Below, piece by piece: positions 48,790 through 56,742 of a DNA stretch of 64,000 nt. Source of the stretch: Rhodothermales bacterium. GTDB lineage: Bacteria > Bacteroidota > Rhodothermia > Rhodothermales > JAHQVL01. Position 1 is the first letter of the stretch. Every line of letters begins with the position of its first letter. Location: NCBI GenBank assembly GCA_041391505.1, contig JAWKNW010000004.1, forward strand, positions 1 to 64,000. Direction: 5' to 3'. A program made the position numbers and the translations under genes. A model generated the notes under the pieces. That model made no database searches, had not been told where the DNA came from, and was given only the letters and a program-made list of their open reading frames with translations.

Positions 48790-49947
48790 ATGAACAAACG
48801 GCAACCGAAATCGAATGCGAAAGCCGCCGTCGCCGCGCTGCCTCCGCTGGATAAGTACATCCTGTGGGTGGTGCTGGGACTGGGGGCCATCGGGGTAGTG
48901 GCCGTGTATAGCGCCATCGGCTTTCTGGCGAGTTCCAAGGCCGAAGGAGACGTGACGGGATTGCTGCTGCGCCACGTGGTGCACCTGGGGCTCGGCATCA
49001 TCGTCATGATCGCCTTCAGCCGCATCGACTACCACATCGTGGCGCGCTACAGCCGGCCGATGCTGATCCTGGGCACGGGGCTGGTGCTGCTGGTGCAGCT
49101 CATCGGCGTGTCGCTCGGCGGCGCCGAGCGGGCCCTGCAAGTCGGGTCGCGCATGTTCCAGCCGGCGGAGATCGCGAAAGTCGGGCTGCTGGTCTACATG
49201 GCGGTCCTGCTGGCCAAAAAACAGACCTATATCGAGAGCTTCGGCCGCGCGTTCACCCCGCTCTTCGCCTGGATCATCCTGACCGTCGTGCTGATCGGCA
49301 TGGAAGACCTCTCGACGGCGTCGATCGTGCTGCTTTCGACGGTGCTCATGTGTTTCGTGGCGCGCGTGGCCGTGCTACAGCTCAGCGGGCTGGGTCTGGT
49401 GACGATCCTGCTCGCGACGCTCTTCCTGGTTTCGTCGCCGGCGCGAATGCATCGCCTCGAAGAGTTTCTCGGGATGCGGCTCAACGCCGACGGCACCGAG
49501 CAGGCCGACGACCTCAAGGTGGAGCAAGGCTATCAGTCGCGCCAGGCGCTCATCGCCTTTGCGATGGGTGGGCTGACGGGGCAGGGGCCGGGCAAAAGCG
49601 TCCAGCGCGACTTTCTGCCGGCGCCGTACAACGACTTCATCTTTGCGATCATCGCCGAGGAGTACGGGATGTTCGGCGCCATGGCGCTGCTGTTCCTGTT
49701 TATGGTGCTGCTCTTTCGAGGATACCTCCGGGTAGCCCGACACGCCCCGGATCCGCTCGGACTGATCATGGCGGTCGGGCTCACCACGGTGGTGGCCCTC
49801 TATGGATTCGTCCACGCCGGCGTGACCTGCGGTCTGCTGCCGGTGACGGGGTTGCCGATGCCGTTCGTGTCCTACGGCGGCACCTCGATCCTGGCCAACG
49901 GCATGATGATGGGCATCTTGCTCAACATAAGCCGGCAGGCGAAGTGA
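48790..49947 (+). CDS. ftsW: FtsW, SEDS-family lipid II polymerase
   Basis: 385 aa from ATG 48790. About ten membrane helices in the SEDS order: PPLDKYILWVVLGLGAIGVVAVYSAI, RIDYHIVARYSRPMLILGTGLVLLVQL, the AERALQVGSRMFQPAEIAKVGLLVYMA region, then YQSRQALIAFAMGGLTGQGPGKSVQRDFLPAPYNDFIFAIIAEEYGMFG and LPMPFVSYGGTSILANGMMMG. It polymerises lipid II together with the ftsI product. Next comes the heptad array E12. Confidence 0.96.
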   Translation: MNKRQPKSNAKAAVAALPPLDKYILWVVLGLGAIGVVAVYSAIGFLASSKAEGDVTGLLLRHVVHLGLGIIVMIAFSRIDYHIVARYSRPMLILGTGLVLLVQLIGVSLGGAERALQVGSRMFQPAEIAKVGLLVYMAVLLAKKQTYIESFGRAFTPLFAWIILTVVLIGMEDLSTASIVLLSTVLMCFVARVAVLQLSGLGLVTILLATLFLVSSPARMHRLEEFLGMRLNADGTEQADDLKVEQGYQSRQALIAFAMGGLTGQGPGKSVQRDFLPAPYNDFIFAIIAEEYGMFGAMALLFLFMVLLFRGYLRVARHAPDPLGLIMAVGLTTVVALYGFVHAGVTCGLLPVTGLPMPFVSYGGTSILANGMMMGILLNISRQAK

Positions 49948-50282
49948 AGCTGGCAGTCGGTCACCGGTCATCGGTCACTGGACGCAAAGCATCGGGATTG
50001 GGCGCTGGCCATCAGGAATGCCGCAGTTTGCAGCCATGTTAGTGACCAGTGACCAGTGACCAGTGACCAGTGACCAGTGACCAGTGACCAGTGACCAGTG
50101 ACCAGTGACCAGTGACCAGTGACCAGTGACCAGTGACCAGTGACCAGTGACCAGTGACCAGTGACCCAACATTGTAGACCATACTGTGGAGCAGGTGCAC
50201 GGCCTATGAGGAAGGCACATCATCACCCTCACTCCTGAAGCACTCCAAGACCTCATAGTCCCCTGCTCCACACCTTTTTGCC
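49948..50282. other. ftsW-murG spacer, repeat-filled
   Basis: 335 bases without a gene. The left arm of E12 is at 49958-49981, a unique core at 49982-50040, the 18-copy array at 50041-50166, and a final ~115 bases of plain sequence with no clear promoter before murG. This is the longest non-coding gap inside the dcw cluster. Confidence 0.7.
49958..50166. repeat. heptad-repeat element E12 with 18 perfect AGTGACC copies
   Basis: Left arm 49958-49981: CGGTCAC, CGGTCAT, CGGTCAC, TGG (reverse complement of the right-arm unit). Right arm 50041-50166: exactly 18 uninterrupted copies of AGTGACC (126 bases). It starts 11 bases after the ftsW stop. The homogeneity of the right arm, against degenerate arms elsewhere, suggests recent expansion. 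Confidence 0.97.
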
Positions 50283-51416
50283 ATGAAAAACGAACGAGCC
50301 CCGCGTGTGTTGTTTGCCGGCGGCGGATCCGGAGGCCATGTGTATCCCGCGATCGCCATCGCGGATGCCGTGCGCGCCCTGGAGCCGAAGGCCGCGGTCG
50401 CGTTCGCCGGCACGGAAGACCGGCTGGAATGGAAGGCGGTGCCTCAGGCAGGCTACGCCATCCATCCGATCACCGTGCAGGGATTTCATCGGAAACAGCC
50501 GCTGCGCAACCTCGGCTTTCCCTTCAAGGTGACGAAGGGGTTTTTGCAAAGCCTGGGTCTGGTGCGTGCCTTCGATCCGGATGTCGTGATCGGCACCGGA
50601 GGCTATGTGGCGGGGCCGGTTTTGCTGGCGGCGCGCCTGCTGGGCCGGCCGATCGTGATCCAGGAGCAGAACGCGTTCCCGGGTGTCACGAACAAGCTGC
50701 TGGGCAAGATGGCCACGACGATCCATCTCGCTTTTCCGGAGGCCACGCGGTTTTTCGATGCGAAACGGTGCGTCATCAGCGGCAATCCGACACGCGGTTC
50801 GCTCGTCGGCGTCGACCGCGGCGAGGCGCGACGCTTCTACGACCTTCCCGAAACGGCGCGCACGCTGCTCGTTTTCGGCGGATCGCTGGGCAGCGCCGCG
50901 CTGAACGCGGCCATGGAAGACCATCTGGGCCGGCTGCTGGCCGAGCCCGATGTCTGCGTGATCTGGCAGACGGGCTCGCTCTACTACGAGCGGGTGAACG
51001 CGCGCGTCGAACTGCATCCGCGGCTGCGGCTGCTCAAATACATCGACCGCATGGATATGGCCTACGCCGCCGCCGACGCGGTGCTGTCGCGGGCCGGCGC
51101 GATCACCTGTAGCGAACTGATGATCACCGGCACGCCGGCGATTCTGGTGCCTTCGCCGAATGTGGCGGAGGATCATCAGACCCCCAACGCGCGCAGCATG
51201 GCGGATGCCGGCGCCGCGCGCTTCCTGCCGGAAAAAGAACTCCCTGAACGCCTCGCCGACGAGGCGCTCGGGCTGCTCCGCGACGACGCCGGCCGGCAGG
51301 CCATGCGCGAGGCCATGCTCGGCCTGGCGCGGCCCGACGCCGCGCGCGCCATCGCGAGGCAGGTACTCGACCTCATACACTCCCGTTGCCCCGAGGCGGT
51401 TAGCCGTTTGTTTTGA
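50283..51416 (+). CDS. murG: UDP-GlcNAc--MurNAc-pentapeptide pyrophosphoryl-undecaprenol transferase
   Basis: 377 aa, GT28 family. N-terminal glycine-rich loop VLFAGGGSGGHVYPAIAIADAV, second G loop GTGGYVAGPVLLAARLLGRP, QEQNAFPGVTNKLL, ISGNPTRGSLVG, C-terminal LLVFGGSLGSAALNAAMEDH, and MDMAYAAADAVLSRAGAITCSELM with the UDP-GlcNAc site. It makes lipid II on the cytoplasmic membrane face. Its stop overlaps the TTG start of murC (TTGA), like mraZ-rsmH. Confidence 0.96.
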   Translation: MKNERAPRVLFAGGGSGGHVYPAIAIADAVRALEPKAAVAFAGTEDRLEWKAVPQAGYAIHPITVQGFHRKQPLRNLGFPFKVTKGFLQSLGLVRAFDPDVVIGTGGYVAGPVLLAARLLGRPIVIQEQNAFPGVTNKLLGKMATTIHLAFPEATRFFDAKRCVISGNPTRGSLVGVDRGEARRFYDLPETARTLLVFGGSLGSAALNAAMEDHLGRLLAEPDVCVIWQTGSLYYERVNARVELHPRLRLLKYIDRMDMAYAAADAVLSRAGAITCSELMITGTPAILVPSPNVAEDHQTPNARSMADAGAARFLPEKELPERLADEALGLLRDDAGRQAMREAMLGLARPDAARAIARQVLDLIHSRCPEAVSRLF

Positions 51417-52843
51417 AACACGCATTGGACACAGATCGCACGGAACGCCGGCGCCAGCCCTTTCTGGGGCGGATCCGGCGCGTCCATATGGTGGGCATCG
51501 GCGGTATCGGGATGAGCTCGATCGCGGAGGTACTCCTCAGCCGCGGGTACGCGGTGACGGGGTCCGACATGAAGAAGAGCGAGATCACCGAGCACCTCGA
51601 AACGCTCGGCGCCACCATCTACGAAGGCCATGAGGCCACCCAGGTGGAAGGCGCCGATGTGGTGGTGTATTCGTCCGCCGTCCATCCCGCCGGCAATCCC
51701 GAGACGCAGGAGGCGGAACGCCTCCGCATCCCCATGATCTCCCGCGCCGTGATGCTCGGAGAGCTGATGCGGATGAAATTCGGCATCGGCATCGCCGGCA
51801 CGCACGGGAAAACGACGACGACCACGCTTGCGGGGCTCGTCGTGGCCGAGGCCGGCTTCGACCCAACGATCATCGTCGGCGGCAAGGTGGCGTCGTTCGG
51901 GTCGAATGCGGTGGCCGGCGAGGGCGATATCATCGTCATCGAAGCCGACGAATACGACCGGACCTTCCTCCGCCTCACGCCTTCCCTCGCGGTGATCACG
52001 AATATCGACGCGGACCATCTGGACATCTACGAGGATCTCGCCGACATCCAGAACGCCTTCGTCACCTACGCCAACAGCGTCCCGTTTTTCGGGGCGGCGA
52101 TTCTGTGTCTGGACGACTCGCACGTGCAGGAAATCATCGGCCGGATCGACCGCCGCATCGTCACCTACGGCACGGCGCGGCAGGCCGACATCCGGGCCGA
52201 AAACGCCCGGCAGGAAGGGCTGGAAAACCGGTTCGAGGTCTTCCGGGGCAAGGAGCGGCTGGGCGAGGTGGTGATCAAGGCGCCCGGTCAGCACAACATT
52301 CAGAATGCGCTGGCAGCCATCGCGGTGGGCGTCGAGTTGGATATCCCGTTCGACCGGATACGGGAGGGGCTGGCGCGTTTCACCGGCGTGCAGCGCCGCT
52401 TCCAGGTGCTCGGCGAGGCGCAGGGTATCCTGGTGGTGGACGACTACGCGCACCACCCGACGGAGGTGCGCGCCACGCTGCGCGCGGCGAGCGCCGGCTG
52501 GCCGGACCGGCGCATCGTGGCCGTCTTTCAGCCGCATCTGTATTCCCGTACGCGGGACTGCAAGGACGATTTCGCCCGCGCATTTTTTGACGCGGACGTC
52601 CTGGTCCTGACAGAAATCTTCGGGGCGCGCGAATCGCCGATCCCCGGCGTGGACGGGCAGTCGGTGGCCGACCTCGCCGCGGAATACGGGCATCGCGATG
52701 TCCACTTCGAGCCGGATCTCGAAGCGCTCATCGAACGGCTGCACGGCATCGTCCGGAAGGGGGATGTCGTGATCACCATGGGCGCCGGCAACATCTGGCG
52801 TTACGGCAGACGGTTACTGGAGGCCTTGCAGCAGGCTTCCTGA
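51413..52843 (+). CDS. murC: UDP-N-acetylmuramate--L-alanine ligase
   Basis: 476 aa from TTG 51413, which overlaps the murG stop (TTGA, 4 bases); no ATG precedes the conserved region. Rossmann start RRVHMVGIGGIGMSSIAEVLLSRG, P-loop GIAGTHGKTTTTTLAGLV, IEADEYDRTFLRLTP, NIDADHLDIYEDL, and the C-terminal DDYAHHPTEVRATLRA and ITMGAGNIWRYG. It starts stem-peptide synthesis by adding L-Ala to UDP-MurNAc. ddl is not next to it as in some phyla. Confidence 0.97.
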   Translation: MKHALDTDRTERRRQPFLGRIRRVHMVGIGGIGMSSIAEVLLSRGYAVTGSDMKKSEITEHLETLGATIYEGHEATQVEGADVVVYSSAVHPAGNPETQEAERLRIPMISRAVMLGELMRMKFGIGIAGTHGKTTTTTLAGLVVAEAGFDPTIIVGGKVASFGSNAVAGEGDIIVIEADEYDRTFLRLTPSLAVITNIDADHLDIYEDLADIQNAFVTYANSVPFFGAAILCLDDSHVQEIIGRIDRRIVTYGTARQADIRAENARQEGLENRFEVFRGKERLGEVVIKAPGQHNIQNALAAIAVGVELDIPFDRIREGLARFTGVQRRFQVLGEAQGILVVDDYAHHPTEVRATLRAASAGWPDRRIVAVFQPHLYSRTRDCKDDFARAFFDADVLVLTEIFGARESPIPGVDGQSVADLAAEYGHRDVHFEPDLEALIERLHGIVRKGDVVITMGAGNIWRYGRRLLEALQQAS

Positions 52844-52891
52844 TTTGATTCGGGCGCGGGGCGTCCGGGCGACATTTTGACGGATTCCAGC

Positions 52892-53743
52892 ATGAAAAAC
52901 GATAAACGAAGTCCGCGTCGTGGCGGCGGGTCCCGGCCGAAACCGGAACGACCGCGGTCCCGGCCGGCGGCGAGGCCGCGCGCGAAGAGCGCCGCGCCGG
53001 ATCGGGCGAAGCGCCTGACGATACCGATCGTCTCGTTTCTGCTCGTCGTCCTGCTGACCGTGGTCGGCTGGTCGTGGAAATCGCAGTTGCACGTGCGCGA
53101 CGTCGTGGTGATCGGAGCCCGCCACACCCCGGTCGATTCGCTCATCGCGATCGCCGCGGTCGATTCGGGCGCCGTGTTTTTCGATATCGACACGCACGCC
53201 ATCGCCGACCGGATCGCGCGGCTTCCCTGGATCGAGGAGGCGCGGGTGTATCGCGGGGCGGACATGACGATCAAGATCGACGTGCACGAGCGCACGCCGG
53301 CGCTTATGGCGGTCGACGCCTCGGGCAAACCGACCCGATTCATCGACGCCGGCGGCTATCAGATGCCGTACGTCCGGGGCCACGGGTACGATGTGCCGCT
53401 GCTGAAAGGGCTGAAAGAGCCGTTCATCGCCGGCGCGCCGACCGAAAACCCGGCGCTGCTGGAACTGGCCGATGTGGTGTCGCGCGTCGACGAAACGACT
53501 GACGCCCTGCTCTCGGAATTCGAGTTGGCCGACGATGGCGGCGTGTTGCTTTACACGACACCGAAGCCGGGCCGCGGCGCCATCCAGGTCGGGATGGGCA
53601 CCGGCGGATTCGAGCGCAAGCTGTCCCGGCTCCAGGCCTTCTGGGACCAGGAGGTGCTGGCGCAGCGCGAAAAACATTTTGAGTGGATTGACCTCCGTTT
53701 TGACAGTCAGATCATCACCAGGGAACGTACCCTGACCCAATAA
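52892..53743 (+). CDS. ftsQ: FtsQ-like cell division protein (POTRA)
   Basis: 283 aa from ATG 52892 (an in-frame TTG is at 52877). Very basic Arg/Pro/Lys cytoplasmic tail (~45 aa), one membrane helix (LTIPIVSFLLVVLLTVVGWSW), POTRA-like domain (QLHVRDVVVIGARHTPVDSL, IADRIARLPWIEEARVYRGADMTIKIDVHERTPALMA) and a C-terminal beta domain. The order murC-ftsQ-ftsA is diagnostic. FtsQ recruits FtsL/FtsB to the septum. Confidence 0.92.
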   Translation: MKNDKRSPRRGGGSRPKPERPRSRPAARPRAKSAAPDRAKRLTIPIVSFLLVVLLTVVGWSWKSQLHVRDVVVIGARHTPVDSLIAIAAVDSGAVFFDIDTHAIADRIARLPWIEEARVYRGADMTIKIDVHERTPALMAVDASGKPTRFIDAGGYQMPYVRGHGYDVPLLKGLKEPFIAGAPTENPALLELADVVSRVDETTDALLSEFELADDGGVLLYTTPKPGRGAIQVGMGTGGFERKLSRLQAFWDQEVLAQREKHFEWIDLRFDSQIITRERTLTQ

Positions 53744-53766
53744 TTGAACGAAAACCGGTAACCACC

Positions 53767-55035
53767 ATGGATGGAGAAATCGTAGTCGGCCTCGATATCG
53801 GCACGACCAAGATCTGCGCTGTGCTCGCGGCGGAGGATGACCTCGAAGGCATCCATATCCTCGGCGTGGGCGTGGCGGAATCCGAAGGGCTGAACCGCGG
53901 CGTCGTCGTCAACATCGACAAGACGGTGGCGGGGATTCGCGAGGCCATCGAGAAGGCCGAACGCGCCGCCGGCGTGACCGTGCGCAACGTGATCGTCGGC
54001 ATCGCCGGCGACCACGTGCAGAGCTTCCAGAGCCGCGGCGTGATCACCACGCACCGCGACGGGGAGATCACCGAGCGCGACGTGCAGCGTCTGCTCGAGG
54101 ATACGACCCATGTCGCCATGCCGGCCGACCGCGAGATCCTCCACGTGCTGCCGCAGGAATTCATCGTCGACGGCCAGGACGGCGTCGTCGATCCCGTCGG
54201 GATGAACGGCGTCCGCCTCGAGGCGAACGTCCACATCGTGACCGGGCTCGTCTCGGCGGCGCGCAACATCTACCGGTGCGTCGAGAAGGCCGGCTACACC
54301 GTGGCCGACATCGTGCTCGAGCCGCTGGCGTCGTCCTACTCGGTCCTGCATCAGGACGAGAAGGAAGTCGGCGTCGCGCTGATCGATATCGGCGGCGGGA
54401 CGACGGACATCGCCGTGTTCGAGGACAAGACGATCCGCCATACCGGCGTGATCGCGGTGGCCGGCAACAAGGTGACCGACGACATCCGGAAGGGTCTCGG
54501 GTTGATGAAGGACCAGGCTGAGCAGCTCAAGAAGCAGTACGGCACGGCCATCGTCGACATGAACGTCCCGGACGAGACGATCGCGATCCCGGGCATCGGC
54601 GGCCGGACCGAAAAGACGATCAGCCGCAGCGCGCTCACGCAGATCATCCAGCCCCGACTGGAAGAGATCCTCGAGATCGCCGGCATCGAGATCAAGCGCA
54701 GCGGCTATGCGCGTCACCTGGGCGCCGGCGTGGTGCTGACGGGCGGCGGCTCGATGGTGCCCGGCACGGCGGCGCTCGCGGCCGAAGTGCTCGGCGTCGA
54801 GGCGCGCGTCGGGATCCCGACCGGTCTCGGCGGCGGCATGGTCAAGGAAGTCAGCGACCCGAAATACGCCACGGCGGTCGGTCTCGTGCTCTACGGGCTG
54901 CGTCCCAACCTCATGGGGCGCGAATTCCTGGCCCAGAAGGAGCGCTGGTCGGCCGGCAACGCGCATGCGCACGGCGAGGAGTCCGGCGCGCGCCGCATCG
55001 TCGAACGCATGACCCGGTGGTTCCAGGAACTTTGA
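53767..55035 (+). CDS. ftsA: cell division protein FtsA
   Basis: 422 aa, actin fold. EIVVGLDIGTTKICAVLAAEDD (phosphate 1), VIVGIAGDHVQSFQSRGVITT (1C domain), ALIDIGGGTTDIAVFEDKTI (phosphate 2), GAGVVLTGGGSMVPGTAALAAEVLG (adenosine), and a C-terminal amphipathic helix RIVERMTRWFQEL that tethers FtsZ to the membrane. It follows ftsQ by 23 bases. Element E13 begins directly after its stop, before ftsZ. Confidence 0.96.
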   Translation: MDGEIVVGLDIGTTKICAVLAAEDDLEGIHILGVGVAESEGLNRGVVVNIDKTVAGIREAIEKAERAAGVTVRNVIVGIAGDHVQSFQSRGVITTHRDGEITERDVQRLLEDTTHVAMPADREILHVLPQEFIVDGQDGVVDPVGMNGVRLEANVHIVTGLVSAARNIYRCVEKAGYTVADIVLEPLASSYSVLHQDEKEVGVALIDIGGGTTDIAVFEDKTIRHTGVIAVAGNKVTDDIRKGLGLMKDQAEQLKKQYGTAIVDMNVPDETIAIPGIGGRTEKTISRSALTQIIQPRLEEILEIAGIEIKRSGYARHLGAGVVLTGGGSMVPGTAALAAEVLGVEARVGIPTGLGGGMVKEVSDPKYATAVGLVLYGLRPNLMGREFLAQKERWSAGNAHAHGEESGARRIVERMTRWFQEL

Positions 55036-55077
55036 GATTAGCGATTTGCGATTAGCGATTTGTGAGTCGCGATTTGC
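55036..55077. repeat. single-arm heptad repeat E13
   Basis: Six heptads GATTAGC, GATTTGC, GATTAGC, GATTTGT, GAGTCGC, GATTTGC. It begins at the base after the ftsA TGA. No opposite arm; a terminator-like hairpin (55116-55139) lies 40 bases on. The unit resembles one arm of E2. Confidence 0.85.
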
Positions 55078-55115
55078 GATGAAAATACCCAGCAACCAGC
55101 ATCTTAACCATACAA

Positions 55116-55139
55116 GCCGGATCTGCTCAATCCGGTTTT
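55116..55139 (+). terminator. weak intrinsic terminator or attenuator between ftsA and ftsZ
   Basis: CCGGAT (55117-55122) and ATCCGG (55130-55135) form a 6-bp stem with a 7-base loop, followed by TTTT. With ftsZ in the same direction 40 bases downstream, it may partly terminate or attenuate, or mark separate ftsZ expression. Confidence 0.5.
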
Positions 55140-55165
55140 CATCCAGGGGACCTTGTGTACCCCGT

Positions 55166-55173
55166 TAGGAGGG
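55166..55173 (+). promoter_or_regulatory. strong Shine-Dalgarno site of ftsZ
   Basis: TAGGAGGG ends 4 bases before the ftsZ ATG. It is the only near-perfect AGGAGG found before a gene in this window, where most genes (as usual in Bacteroidota-type genomes) lack one; it fits high FtsZ synthesis. Confidence 0.75.
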
Positions 55174-55177
55174 ATCT

Positions 55178-56455
55178 ATGGAAAATATCATCAGCTCACG
55201 ATTCGCGTTCGATGACGACGCGAGCGAAGGCCCGAAAATCGCCGTCATCGGCGTTGGCGGCGGTGGCGGCAACGCGATCAACAACATGGTCGCGAAAGGC
55301 ATCAACGGTGTCGATTTTATTTCGATAAACACCGATAAACAGGCGCTCGACGTCAACCGGGCCGAGGTGAAAATCCAGGCCGGCGTCAGCCTGACCAAAG
55401 GGCTCGGCGCGGGCGCGCGCCCGGTCAAGGGGGCGGAGGCCGTCGAGGAGAGCCGTTCGGAAATCGAACAGCTGCTCCGGGGTTACGAGATGGTGTTCAT
55501 CACCGCCGGCATGGGCGGCGGCACCGGCACGGGAGGCGCGCCCGTCGTGTCCGCCATCGCCCGCAAGCTGGGTATCCTGACGGTGGCCATCGTCACCAAA
55601 CCCTTCGAGTGCGAGGGGCGCCGGCGCATGGAGTCCGCGGGAGCCGGCATCGAGCTGCTCCGCGAGCAGGTCGACACGCTGATCATCATCCCGAACGAAC
55701 GGCTGCTCGACATCGCCGAGCCGCACACGAGCATGATCGAGGCCTTCGAGAAGGCCGACGACGTGCTGCTGAACGCGACGCGCGGTATCAGCGACCTGAT
55801 CACGGTGCACGGCCTGATCAACCTCGACTTCGCGGACGTGGAGACGACGATGAAAAACGGCGGCACCGCCCTGATGGGCGCGGCCACGGCGTCGGGCGAG
55901 AACCGCGCGGAACGCGCGGCCATCGAGGCGATCTCGAGCCCGCTGCTGGACGGCGTCTCGATCGCCGGCGCGCGCAACGCGCTGGTCAACATCACGGCCG
56001 GCCGCAACCTCGGCATCCACGAAGCCACGACGGCGACGAGCATCATCCAGCGCGAGGCCGGCGACGACGTGGAAGTCATCTTCGGTACCGTGATTGACGA
56101 GGATATGGGCGACAGCCTCCGCGTGACGGTCATCGCCACGGGCTTCGACAAGCAGCGCAAGCCGTCGGCCGGGCCGGCCGCTCCGCAGCGCCGCAGCTCG
56201 CCGCTCGAGCAGGAAAACACGGTCAACTACCCGAACTACAAGGGTGAAGACAACCTGCGTCAGCTCGATATCCCGGCGTTCGAGCGCCGGCAACCCGGAC
56301 CGCCGCGCATGGCCAATCCGATCGAACTGTCGGACGACGCCGATGCCGCGAACCGCATCAAGCGGCTGCAGAGCGACGACGTCCGCGAGCGCCGCGAACG
56401 CATCGGCAAAGGCAACACCGATGTGCCGGCGTTCCTCCGCAAGATGATCGATTAA
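55178..56455 (+). CDS. ftsZ: cell division protein FtsZ
   Basis: 425 aa, tubulin-like GTPase. KIAVIGVGGGGGNAINNMV, INTDKQAL, tubulin signature VFITAGMGGGTGTGGAPVV, NATRGISDLITVHGLINLDFADV (T7 NxDFAD), a variable linker (~325-390) and the conserved C-terminal peptide DVPAFLRKMID used to bind FtsA in this phylum. It forms the Z ring. Heptad element E14 and a strong terminator end the cluster. Confidence 0.98.
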   Translation: MENIISSRFAFDDDASEGPKIAVIGVGGGGGNAINNMVAKGINGVDFISINTDKQALDVNRAEVKIQAGVSLTKGLGAGARPVKGAEAVEESRSEIEQLLRGYEMVFITAGMGGGTGTGGAPVVSAIARKLGILTVAIVTKPFECEGRRRMESAGAGIELLREQVDTLIIIPNERLLDIAEPHTSMIEAFEKADDVLLNATRGISDLITVHGLINLDFADVETTMKNGGTALMGAATASGENRAERAAIEAISSPLLDGVSIAGARNALVNITAGRNLGIHEATTATSIIQREAGDDVEVIFGTVIDEDMGDSLRVTVIATGFDKQRKPSAGPAAPQRRSSPLEQENTVNYPNYKGEDNLRQLDIPAFERRQPGPPRMANPIELSDDADAANRIKRLQSDDVRERRERIGKGNTDVPAFLRKMID

Positions 56456-56460
56456 GCGAG

Positions 56461-56587
56461 TAACATGCACCTTGTAAAGTGTAAAATGGCCAGGGTCATC
56501 GGATCGTTGATCTGACCGCCCTGCACGTGCGGTAGATCGTTACTGTCGGATCCGCTATGCACTTTTCATTTTACAATATGCATTAAC
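56461..56587. repeat. inverted heptad-repeat element E14
   Basis: Left arm 56461-56488: TAACATG, CACCTTG, TAAAGTG, TAAAATG. Right arm 56555-56587: CTATGCA, CTTTTCA, TTTTACA, ATATGCA, TTAAC, reverse complement to the left. The 66-base core contains GATCGTT twice. It starts 6 bases after the ftsZ stop and precedes the terminator. Confidence 0.85.
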
Positions 56588-56630
56588 TCTGGGCCCTCCG
56601 GTCCCTTCACGGCCCCTGAGCAAGGCCGCG

Positions 56631-56668
56631 CCCCACACGTCTGCCACCGCAGTGCGTGTGGGGTTTTT
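56631..56668 (+). terminator. Rho-independent terminator after ftsZ
   Basis: CCCCACACG (56631-56639) pairs with CGTGTGGGG (56655-56663), with an inner CTGC/GCAG pair, and is followed by TTTTT (56664-56668). It is the clear end of the dcw cluster. Confidence 0.93.
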
Positions 56669-56742
56669 GTGTTCTGCACCGAGCCGCACCGTAGCGTATC
56701 TTGGCGCGGTCTCCGGGTTTTGCTTTACCAGACTCCTTCTTC

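Noticed and set aside
48775..48790. TTG start for ftsW at 48775
   Set aside because: The TTG is inside the E11 heptad arm; the ATG at 48790 fits the protein better.
50041..50166. CRISPR array
   Set aside because: The 7-bp units are contiguous with no spacers, and there are no cas genes in the window.
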